Assembly (NCBI RefSeq): GCF_001544795.2
Contig: NZ_FCOI02000001.1
Span: 434,001 to 498,000, forward strand
Length of the DNA: 64,000 nt
From: Caballeronia temeraria
Lineage (GTDB): Bacteria; Pseudomonadota; Gammaproteobacteria; Burkholderiales; Burkholderiaceae
Direction of reading: 5' to 3'
How positions within the stretch are numbered: position 1 is the first letter of the stretch; each line of letters starts with the position of its first letter. The notes under the pieces were generated by a model. The model did not search any database, had not been told where the DNA came from, and worked only from the letters and a program-made list of their open reading frames with translations. This document shows positions 13,194 to 22,423 of the stretch, piece by piece. The position numbers and the translations under genes were made by a program.

Positions 13194-13221
13194 AAAAGGG
13201 ACGGCGCGCCGTCCCTTTTTT
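13194..13221 (+). terminator. Intrinsic terminator between glnA and ntrB
   Basis: A perfect 26-nt palindrome centred on GGCGCGCC (13194-13219) is followed by a T-tract to 13221. It would end or attenuate the glnA transcript before ntrB, so ntrBC expression should be lower than, or partly independent of, glnA. Confidence 0.9.
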
Positions 13222-13287
13222 AATCGCTGCTCAGTGTCATGAAACGAGAAGAAGATCGGTGTCACGAACGACCTCATTGACTGCTCG

Positions 13288-14430
13288 ATGGTGCTCAAGA
13301 ATCTGATCAAGGCGCGCAAAGGCCACGCCGACGCGCTCTCCGACGACACGCAACTGGCGGCGAGCGGACTGCTGCCGGGTTTCGAAGCGTTGCCCACGAA
13401 CGTCCTCGTGCTGGACATGCGCAATCTCAGGATCGCCTACGCGAACCCATCGGCGGAAGCCATGCTGGAGATGTCGCGCAAGCAGTTGACACAGATGAAC
13501 TGGCCGGAGCTTTTCGCCAACGCGGACGAGCTCGCGACCACGATCGCATCGATCGCGGAGAACCGCTTCAACGCGACGCGGCTCGATGCCGTGCTCGAGC
13601 GGCAGAACCGCGAACCGGTGCATGTGCATGCGATCGTCGGTTATCTCGAAGCGGCGCCCGATTACGTGCTGCTCGAGCTCTTCGAGAACGAGCGTCACTT
13701 GCGCACGGATCGCGAGGAGCGGCTCCACGATCTCACCGCGGTCAACAAGCAGCTCATCCGCAATCTCGCGCACGAAATCAAGAATCCGCTCGGCGGCATT
13801 CGCGGCGCGGCGCAGTTGCTCGAATTCGAGCTGGGCGCGCGCGAACGCGACGAACTGCGCGAATACACGCAGGTGATCATCAAGGAGTCGGATCGCTTGC
13901 AGACGCTCGTCGATCGTTTGCTGGAGCCGCACCGGCATCCGCATATCGTCGGCGATGTGAACATCCACGAAGTCTGCGAGCGCGTGCGCGCGGTGATCCT
14001 CGCGGAGTTTCCGCGCGGCCTCAACATCGAGCGAGATTACGACGTAAGCGTGCCCGACTTGCGCGGCGACAAGGAACAGTTGATCCAGGCGTTGTTGAAT
14101 ATCGTGCGCAACGCGGCCGAAGCGCTGAAGGAACGCATTTCACAAGGCGACGCGAAGATCGAGCTGCGCACGCGCATCGCGCGCAAGGTGACGATCGGCA
14201 AGAAGCTGCACAAACTGGCATTGGACTTGCATATCACTGACAACGGTCCGGGCATCCCCAGCGAAATCCGCGACCGGATCTTCTTCCCGCTCGTTTCGGG
14301 CAGAGAAGACGGCAGCGGACTCGGCCTCACGCTCGCGCAGTCGTTCGTGCATCAGCACGATGGCCTGATCGAAGTGGAGAGCCGGCCCGGCTGCACCGAA
14401 TTCGCCATCCTGTTGCCGTTCGAGAGTTGA
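13288..14430 (+). CDS. ntrB: Nitrogen regulation sensor histidine kinase NtrB (GlnL)
   Basis: A 380-residue soluble sensor kinase. A PAS domain (about residues 35-130) precedes the dimerisation/phosphoacceptor helix with His162 in RNLAHEIKNPLGG, and an ATPase domain with the N box (NIVRNAAEAL), DNGPGIP and GSGLGLTLAQS. It phosphorylates or dephosphorylates NtrC in response to PII. There is no transmembrane segment, as expected for NtrB. It lies between the glnA terminator and ntrC, the classic order. Confidence 0.96.
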   Translation: MVLKNLIKARKGHADALSDDTQLAASGLLPGFEALPTNVLVLDMRNLRIAYANPSAEAMLEMSRKQLTQMNWPELFANADELATTIASIAENRFNATRLDAVLERQNREPVHVHAIVGYLEAAPDYVLLELFENERHLRTDREERLHDLTAVNKQLIRNLAHEIKNPLGGIRGAAQLLEFELGARERDELREYTQVIIKESDRLQTLVDRLLEPHRHPHIVGDVNIHEVCERVRAVILAEFPRGLNIERDYDVSVPDLRGDKEQLIQALLNIVRNAAEALKERISQGDAKIELRTRIARKVTIGKKLHKLALDLHITDNGPGIPSEIRDRIFFPLVSGREDGSGLGLTLAQSFVHQHDGLIEVESRPGCTEFAILLPFES

Positions 14431-14530
14431 CCAGCGACTTCACGCCAAGGAACGTAGTGCATCCTGCTTTGACGCCTGACCGTTTCGACGGGCTCACACC
14501 GAACCATACGAAGACTTCTCGCCGAACGAT

Positions 14531-16021
14531 ATGAAGCCGATCTGGATAGTAGACGACGACCAATCCATCCGCTGGGTGCTGGAAAAGGCGCTCGCACGAG
14601 AAAACTTCACGACGCGCAGCTTCTCCGGCGTGCGCGACGCGCTCGCCGCGCTCGAAGGAGAGAGCCCGCAAGTGCTCGTCTCGGACATCCGCATGCCGGG
14701 CGGCTCCGGGCTCGAATTGCTGCAAACCGTGCGGGACCGCTTGCCGGGCCTGCCGGTCATCATCATGACGGCGTTCTCGGATCTCGACAGCGCCGTGGCC
14801 GCGTTTCAGGGCGGCGCGTTCGAATATCTCGCCAAGCCGTTCGATGTCGACAAGGCCGTCGAGCTGATCCGCCGCGCCGTCGACGAAAGCATGCGCGGCG
14901 AAGCGGCCTACGACGATCGCGTGACCGAGACGCCCGAGATGCTCGGCCAGGCGCCGGCGATGCAGGACATGTTCCGCGCGATCGGCCGCCTGTCGCATTC
15001 GGCGGCGACCGTGCTCATCACGGGCGAATCAGGCACCGGAAAGGAGCTTGTCGCGCGCGCTTTGCACCGACATAGCCCACGCGCGACCGGACCGTTCATC
15101 GCGTTGAATACTGCGGCGATTCCGAAGGATCTGCTGGAGTCCGAACTGTTCGGCCACGAGCGCGGCGCGTTCACCGGCGCGCAGGCGATGCGCCAGGGCC
15201 GCTTCGAGCAGGCCGAGAACGGCACGCTGTTTCTCGATGAAATCGGCGACATGCCGTTCGATCTGCAGACGCGACTGTTGCGCGTGCTGTCGGACGGGCA
15301 GTTTTATCGCGTGGGCGGGCACAATCCGCTCAAGGCGAACGTGCGCGTGATCGCGGCGACGCATCAGAATCTCGAATCGCGCGTGCGGCAAGGTCTGTTT
15401 CGCGAGGACTTGTATCACCGGCTGAACGTGATTCGCCTGCGTCTGCCTGCGTTGCGCGAGCGCAGCGAGGACATTCCGTTGCTCACGCGGCACTTCCTGC
15501 AGAAGAGTGCGCGCGATCTGGGCGTCGAGCCCAAGCGCGTATCGGACGATGCGCTCGCGTATCTCGCGTCGCTGCCGTTTCCGGGCAACGTGCGTCAGCT
15601 GGAGAACCTGTGCAACTGGCTCACGGTGATGGCGCCCGCGCAGGTGATCGAGCGCAAGGATCTGCCTCCCGATCTCACGCCGCGTCAGGACGTCAGCGCG
15701 GAAAGTCTCGCCGTATCGACGGATGGCACGGTCGCGGCGATTCCGGCCGCCGCGAACGGCGTCGCGTCCGCGCAGATTGCGGCGGCGCCTGTGGGCGTCG
15801 CGGCGAGCGTGTGGGAAAACGGCTTGCGTACCGAAGTCGCGCGTCTCTTGCGCGAAAATTCCGCCGACGTGATGGACGAACTCGCGCGCCGCTTCGAAGC
15901 CGCGGTGATCCGCGAGGCGCTCGACTTCACGCGCGGACGCAAGGTGGAAGCGGCGGAGCGCCTGGGCATCGGCCGCAATACGATCACGCGCAAGATACAG
16001 GAACTGCATATCGACGCGTGA
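14531..16021 (+). CDS. ntrC: Nitrogen regulation response regulator NtrC (GlnG)
   Basis: A 496-residue sigma-54 activator. The receiver domain has phospho-acceptor Asp52 (LVSDIRMPGGSG) and the acidic pocket DDD. The AAA+ domain carries Walker A (GESGTGKE), the sigma-54-contacting GAFTGA loop and Walker B (GTLFLDEIGDMP). The C-terminal Fis-type helix-turn-helix is in VEAAERLGIGRNTITRKIQEL. A linker of ~60 residues rich in Ala/Val precedes the DNA-binding domain. It should act on the sites upstream of glnA. The 100-bp gap after ntrB holds no clear terminator. Confidence 0.97.
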   Translation: MKPIWIVDDDQSIRWVLEKALARENFTTRSFSGVRDALAALEGESPQVLVSDIRMPGGSGLELLQTVRDRLPGLPVIIMTAFSDLDSAVAAFQGGAFEYLAKPFDVDKAVELIRRAVDESMRGEAAYDDRVTETPEMLGQAPAMQDMFRAIGRLSHSAATVLITGESGTGKELVARALHRHSPRATGPFIALNTAAIPKDLLESELFGHERGAFTGAQAMRQGRFEQAENGTLFLDEIGDMPFDLQTRLLRVLSDGQFYRVGGHNPLKANVRVIAATHQNLESRVRQGLFREDLYHRLNVIRLRLPALRERSEDIPLLTRHFLQKSARDLGVEPKRVSDDALAYLASLPFPGNVRQLENLCNWLTVMAPAQVIERKDLPPDLTPRQDVSAESLAVSTDGTVAAIPAAANGVASAQIAAAPVGVAASVWENGLRTEVARLLRENSADVMDELARRFEAAVIREALDFTRGRKVEAAERLGIGRNTITRKIQELHIDA

Positions 16022-16036
16022 GCGTTCCGAACGGGA

Positions 16037-16819
16037 TCAGCCGAACGTCGCGATTACGGGCGCGTGATCCGACGGCTGGTCCCACTTGCGCGGCGCCTTG
16101 TCGACTTCGCATGCCGTGCAGCGCGCGGCCAGTTCCGCCGACAGCAGGATATGGTCGATGCGCAGCCCCGCGTTGCGGCGAAACGCCATCATCCGGTAAT
16201 CCCACCACGTGAAGAGTTTTTCGGGCTGCTCGAACTTGCGGAAGGCATCAGTCAGGCCGAGTTCGACGAGCTGCGTGAAATGCGCGCGCTCTTCGGGCGA
16301 CACGAGGTTCTGGCCTTCCCATGCTTTCGGATCGTGCACGTCGCGATCTTCCGGTGCGATGTTGTAATCGCCCAGTAGCGCGAGCTGCGGGTGACGCGCC
16401 ATGTCTTCGCGCAGCCATTCGCGCAGCGCATCCAGCCAGCGCATCTTGTAGGCGAATTTCTCGGAGCCGGGCGCCTGTCCGTTCGGGAAATACGCGGAGA
16501 TGATGCGCACACCGTCGATAGTCGCGGCGATCACGCGCTGCTGCAAATCCTCGAAACCGGGGATGTTGCGCACGACGCTGATTTCATCCACGTCGAAGCC
16601 CGCATCGGCACGTACCAGGATGCCGACGCCGTTATATGTCTTCTGTCCCGCGAACCAGCTTTTGTAGCCGGCAGCTTCGAGCTCGGCGCGGGGGAATTTC
16701 TCGTCGGGGAGTTTCAGCTCCTGAAGGCACAGCACGTCGACGCCCGAGAGCGCGAGCCAGTCGATGACGTGCTGCTGGCGGACTTTGAGGGAGTTGACGT
16801 TCCAGGTGGCGATTTTCAT
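16037..16819 (-). CDS. xth: Exodeoxyribonuclease III
   Basis: A 260-residue AP endonuclease/3'-5' exonuclease of the ExoIII/EEP family acting in base excision repair. Visible motifs: MKIATWNVNSLKVR, LCLQELKLPDEKF (metal-binding Glu), the GDYNIAPEDRDVHDP loop with catalytic Asn/Asp, and the C-terminal DHAPVIATF (SDHAP) histidine. The length is standard. It converges on ntrC, with 15 bp between the stop codons. Confidence 0.97.
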   Translation of the reverse strand: MKIATWNVNSLKVRQQHVIDWLALSGVDVLCLQELKLPDEKFPRAELEAAGYKSWFAGQKTYNGVGILVRADAGFDVDEISVVRNIPGFEDLQQRVIAATIDGVRIISAYFPNGQAPGSEKFAYKMRWLDALREWLREDMARHPQLALLGDYNIAPEDRDVHDPKAWEGQNLVSPEERAHFTQLVELGLTDAFRKFEQPEKLFTWWDYRMMAFRRNAGLRIDHILLSAELAARCTACEVDKAPRKWDQPSDHAPVIATFG

Positions 16820-16914
16820 GAATGCCTGTCTTCTTCGTAAAGCGCGGCCGTGCGCTGAAGGCTCGATTCTAGCGGAGCGGGGTGCATAGGTTCGCGTCGC
16901 GCCCCCTCGCCGTC

Positions 16915-16938
16915 TTTACACGATTTTTACACCCCGCC
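16915..16938 (+). promoter_or_regulatory. KdpE-binding box upstream of kdp
   Basis: TTTACACGATTTTTACA followed by CCCCGCC closely matches the E. coli kdp operator, recalled as TTTATACTTTTTTTACA followed by CCCCGCC: 14 of 17 core positions plus the GC-rich flank. It lies ~85 nt upstream of the first kdp-operon ORF. A possible -10 (CTTAAT, 16972-16977) has no good -35, as expected for an activator-dependent promoter. Confidence 0.75.
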
Positions 16939-17017
16939 TCCCACTCTTATCCCGCCCTTTACGTCCATTTCCTTAATCTCCACCCTGTCCTGAACCGCAC
17001 AAGGGGAGAACACGACA

Positions 17018-17125
17018 ATGGACCTGCTTTACCTCGCTGGCATCGTCCTTTTCTGGGGGCTTTGCGTGGCGCTCACGAAGGGCTGCGAGATCTTGCGCCG
17101 CCGCGTGCCGGGAGGCCGCTCATGA
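17018..17125 (+). CDS. 35-residue single-pass membrane peptide at the head of the kdp operon
   Basis: The ORF encodes [20 protein letters not shown] followed by [15 protein letters not shown]. It is one hydrophobic helix with a basic C-terminal tail, so probably N-out or hairpin-free with its tail in the cytoplasm. A strong ribosome site (AAGGGGAG) lies 9 nt before the ATG. Its stop codon overlaps the kdpF start in an ATGA arrangement, implying translational coupling. It is not KdpF itself, which follows. It may be an accessory subunit of the KdpFABC complex or a leader peptide; no function can be assigned from sequence. Confidence 0.65.
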   Translation: MDLLYLAGIVLFWGLCVALTKGCEILRRRVPGGRS

Positions 17126-17217
17126 ACGCCTGGATGATGTGGCTCGCGGCAGCCTCGACGCTGCTGCTTCTCGTGTACCTCGTGTACGCGCTCTTGCGTG
17201 CGGAGGATCTCGAATGA
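17122..17217 (+). CDS. kdpF: K+-transporting ATPase small subunit KdpF
   Basis: A 31-residue single-span peptide, [20 protein letters not shown] followed by [11 protein letters not shown]. The C-terminal [10 protein letters not shown] pattern is the KdpF signature, which in E. coli reads YLVYALINAE. KdpF stabilises the KdpABC complex in the inner membrane. The start overlaps the preceding ORF's stop (ATGA), and its own stop overlaps the kdpA start (ATGA), so four tightly coupled reading frames begin the operon. Confidence 0.88.
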   Translation: MNAWMMWLAAASTLLLLVYLVYALLRAEDLE

Positions 17218-18998
17218 ACGCGAATACCTTCATGCAGACGGCGACGTTCATCGTCGTGCTGATCGCGCTCGCGATTCCGCTCGGGCGCTACATGGCCAAT
17301 GTGCTCGACGGTTCGTCCGTCGTCGTGCGCAAGATCGGGCGGCCGATCGAAGCGATGCTGTACCGCATCGCCGGCGTCGATCCCGATGCCGAAATGTCCT
17401 GGAAGCACTACGCGCTCGCCGTGCTGCTCTTCAACGTGTTCGGCGCATTCGTGCTGTACGCGCTCTTGCGTCTGCAAGGCGTGCTGCCCGCCAATCCGCA
17501 AGGCATGGCCGGCATGACGCCCGATGCCGCGTTCAACACCGCCGTCAGCTTCGTCACCAACACGAACTGGCAGGACTACGGCGGCGAAAGCACGCTCGGC
17601 TATCTCGCGCAGATGCTCGGCCTCACCGTGCAGAACTTCCTGTCGGCGGCGACGGGCATCGCGGTCGTCGTCGCGCTGATTCGTGGCTTCAAGCGGCATA
17701 GCGCGCAGACCATCGGCAATTTCTGGGTCGATCTGACGCGCGCGACGCTGTATATCCTCGCGCCGCTCGCGGTCGTTTTCGCGCTCGTCTTCGTGAGCCA
17801 GGGCGCGATCCAGAACTTCAAGGCGTATCAGGATGTGCCGACGCTTCAGGTCACGACCTATCAGACGCAATCGACCGATGCGCAAGGCAAGTCCGTCACG
17901 CAGACGCTCAAGGCCGACAAGCAGACGCTGCCGATGGGCCCGGTCGCTTCGCAGGAAGCGATCAAGATGCTCGGCACCAACGGCGGCGGTTTCTTCAACG
18001 CCAACTCGGCGCATCCGTACGAGAACCCGACGCCGTTCTCGAACTTCATGCAGATGCTCGCGATGCTGATCATCCCCGCGGCGCTGTGCGTGGTGTTCGG
18101 GCGCATGGTCGGCGACAAACGTCAGGGCTACGCCGTGCTCGCCGCGATGACCATCGCGTTCGCGGCCGCGTGTATCGGCGAGATTTCGGCTGAGCAGGCG
18201 GGCAATCCGCTCTTTGCGTCGCTGCATGTCGACACACAAGCGTCGGCGTCTCAGGCGGGCGGCAACATGGAAGGCAAGGAAACGCGCTTCGGCATCGCGC
18301 AATCGGGCATCTTCACGGTCGCGACGACGGCGGCATCATGCGGCGCGGTCACCAGCATGCACGACTCGCTGACGCCGCTCGGCGGCCTTGTGCCGATGCT
18401 CCTCATCCAGCTCGGCGAAGTGATCTTCGGCGGCGTCGGCTCGGGTCTCTACGGGATGCTCGTCTTCGCGCTGCTCGCGGTGTTCGTCGCGGGTCTGATG
18501 ATCGGACGAACGCCGGAGTATGTCGGCAAGAAGATCGAGTCGTTCGAGATGAAGATGGTGTCCGTCGCGATTCTGCTCACGCCGTTGATCGTGCTCGCGG
18601 GCACCTCGATCGCCGTGCTCACAACGGCGGGCACCGCGGGCATCGCGAATCCGGGCGCGCACGGCTTTTCCGAAATCCTCTACGCGTTCAGTTCCGCCGC
18701 CAACAACAATGGCAGCGCGTTCGCGGGCCTTTCGGTGAACACGCCGTTCTATAACTCGATGCTCGGCATCGCGATGTGGTTCGGCCGCTTCGGCTCGATC
18801 GTGCCGGTGCTCGCGATCGCGGGCTCGCTCGCGGCGAAAAAGCGTCTCGCCGTGACGGCGGGCACGCTGCCGACGCACGGTCCGCTTTTCGTGGTGCTGC
18901 TGATCGGCACGCTCCTGCTCGTCGGCGCGTTGACGTATGTGCCTGCGCTCGCGCTCGGTCCCATCGTCGAGCATCTCACCATGATCGCAGGTCATTGA
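17214..18998 (+). CDS. kdpA: K+-transporting ATPase channel-like subunit KdpA
   Basis: A 594-residue polytopic protein of the superfamily of K+ transporters. It binds and conducts K+ in the KdpFABC P-type ATPase. Selectivity-loop segments include [48 protein letters not shown] and [15 protein letters not shown], one per M-P-M repeat. About ten hydrophobic helices are present. The start at 17214 is set by the ATGA overlap with kdpF. It is 14 bp upstream of kdpB. Confidence 0.98.
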   Translation: MNANTFMQTATFIVVLIALAIPLGRYMANVLDGSSVVVRKIGRPIEAMLYRIAGVDPDAEMSWKHYALAVLLFNVFGAFVLYALLRLQGVLPANPQGMAGMTPDAAFNTAVSFVTNTNWQDYGGESTLGYLAQMLGLTVQNFLSAATGIAVVVALIRGFKRHSAQTIGNFWVDLTRATLYILAPLAVVFALVFVSQGAIQNFKAYQDVPTLQVTTYQTQSTDAQGKSVTQTLKADKQTLPMGPVASQEAIKMLGTNGGGFFNANSAHPYENPTPFSNFMQMLAMLIIPAALCVVFGRMVGDKRQGYAVLAAMTIAFAAACIGEISAEQAGNPLFASLHVDTQASASQAGGNMEGKETRFGIAQSGIFTVATTAASCGAVTSMHDSLTPLGGLVPMLLIQLGEVIFGGVGSGLYGMLVFALLAVFVAGLMIGRTPEYVGKKIESFEMKMVSVAILLTPLIVLAGTSIAVLTTAGTAGIANPGAHGFSEILYAFSSAANNNGSAFAGLSVNTPFYNSMLGIAMWFGRFGSIVPVLAIAGSLAAKKRLAVTAGTLPTHGPLFVVLLIGTLLLVGALTYVPALALGPIVEHLTMIAGH

Positions 18999-19012
18999 AT
19001 TCCGAGGACAGC

Positions 19013-21142
<2,130 letters not shown>

Positions 21143-21149
21143 TCACATC

Positions 21150-21719
21150 ATGAAGAATCTTTTGCGTCCGATGCTGGTGTTGTTCGTCGCGCTGACCGTT
21201 ATCACTGGCTTGATTTATCCGGCGGTCGTGACCGCGATCGGGCAGGCGGCGTTTTCGCATCAGGCGAATGGCAGTCTGATCGAGCGGGATGGCCGTGTCG
21301 TCGGGTCGGAGGTCATCGGGCAGCAGTTCGATGCGCCTCGGTACTTCTGGGGGCGCTTGTCGGCGACGACGCCGAATCCGTATAACGCGGGGAGTTCGAG
21401 TGGCTCCAATCTCGGACCGACGAATCCCGCCCTCGCCGCTGAGATCAAGGCGCGTATCGCCGCGTTGCATGATGCCGATCCGGGCAATGGCGCGGATGTT
21501 CCGGTTGATCTTGTTACTTCGTCGGGGAGTGGGCTCGATCCGGAGATCAGTCCGGCGGCGGCGGAGTATCAGGTGGCGCGGGTGGCGAAGGCGCGGGGGA
21601 TGTCGATCCCGCAGGTCGAGGCGATGGTTGCTCGTGCTACGAGCGGGCGGCAGTTTGGTGTCTTTGGGGAGCCTAGAGTGAATGTGCTTAAATTGAATCT
21701 TGCTCTTGATCGGGAGTAG
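21150..21719 (+). CDS. kdpC: K+-transporting ATPase subunit KdpC
   Basis: A 189-residue protein with one N-terminal transmembrane helix (residues ~5-28) and a periplasmic domain, with family signatures [66 protein letters not shown] and [10 protein letters not shown]. KdpC raises the affinity of the pump. The gene starts 7 bp after kdpB. The codon usage of its last third is less GC-biased at third positions (many -GT and -TT codons) than that of kdpA or kdpB. Confidence 0.97.
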   Translation: MKNLLRPMLVLFVALTVITGLIYPAVVTAIGQAAFSHQANGSLIERDGRVVGSEVIGQQFDAPRYFWGRLSATTPNPYNAGSSSGSNLGPTNPALAAEIKARIAALHDADPGNGADVPVDLVTSSGSGLDPEISPAAAEYQVARVAKARGMSIPQVEAMVARATSGRQFGVFGEPRVNVLKLNLALDRE

Positions 21720-21781
21720 TGGTTGGAGTCGCTCGCCTGGGCTTGTATGAAATCCTGCTTTCGTGTCGGTCTATTAGCACT

Positions 21782-21828
21782 GCCCCTGTGCGGGGCGGCA
21801 GTCACTTTCTTTGCTGCTGCAAAGAAAG
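21782..21828. repeat. Paired hairpins in the left arm of the kdp inverted repeat
   Basis: Hairpin A: GCCCC/GGGGC at 21782-21796 (loop TGTGC). Hairpin B: CTTTCTTTGC/GCAAAGAAAG at 21805-21828 (loop TGCT). Only 8 nt separate them. Confidence 0.8.
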
Positions 21829-22296
21829 TAACCAAAGAAAGCAGCTTTTCAGGCCCGCGGTCACACGTAGTTTGGGTAGTTCTCTCGTTCAAGGGGGCAC
21901 TCGCCTAAAGTGTGCCCTCGTAGGCCCCGCCGGGCTTGGATCGCGCACGGTCTGACTAGCTAGGAGTTTGAGGGCGCTGGTTCAGCACGAAAGAGTTCCG
22001 GCACAGCGCTGCGCGCTGCCGCCGGGTCTGCCAGGGAAACCAACCTGATGCATGTGCGGTGAGATGGAAGTGCTAGCAAAGAAGCACACGCGGCCCCGAT
22101 GGACCCATCGGCCGCGCAGCGGGCCGGAGCCTTTTTGTGCTGAACCAGTTTGTTGGGCGGTGCGATGTGACAGACCGTGCGCGATCCAAGCCCGGTTGGG
22201 CCTTTGAGGGCACTCTTTAGGCGAGTGCCACGGTGGACGAGAGAACTACCCAAATTGCGTGTGACCGCGGGCCTGAGAAGCTGCTTTCTTTGGTTA

Positions 22297-22343
22297 CTTT
22301 CTTTGCAGCAGCAAAGAAAGTGACTGCCGCCCCGCACAGGGGC
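22297..22343. repeat. Paired hairpins in the right arm of the kdp inverted repeat
   Basis: This is the mirror of the left-arm pair: CTTTCTTTGC/GCAAAGAAAG at 22297-22320 and GCCCC/GGGGC at 22329-22343, with identical stems and complementary loops. Confidence 0.8.
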
Positions 22344-22423
22344 AGAGCAAATAGACCGATAAGAAAACAGGATTTCACGAACTTCAAGCGCCAGCAAAAG
22401 CCAAAAAGCGAAAAACGAAAACC

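Larger units (their letters stand above)
21741..22389. repeat. Long inverted-repeat (foldback) element between kdpC and kdpD
   Basis: Two arms of roughly 245 nt (about 21747-21992 and 22131-22378) are inverted copies around a ~138-nt spacer. One block, 21780-21867 against 22258-22345, matches at 87 of 88 positions; the rest matches with scattered differences through to GGTTCAGCAC near the spacer. Each arm also contains two small perfect hairpins: GCCCC-N5-GGGGC, and CTTTCTTTGC with GCAAAGAAAG. No transposase or plausible long gene lies inside. This looks like a MITE-like or foldback repeat, or a large structured RNA. It fills almost the whole 704-bp kdpC-kdpD gap. Confidence 0.85.
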
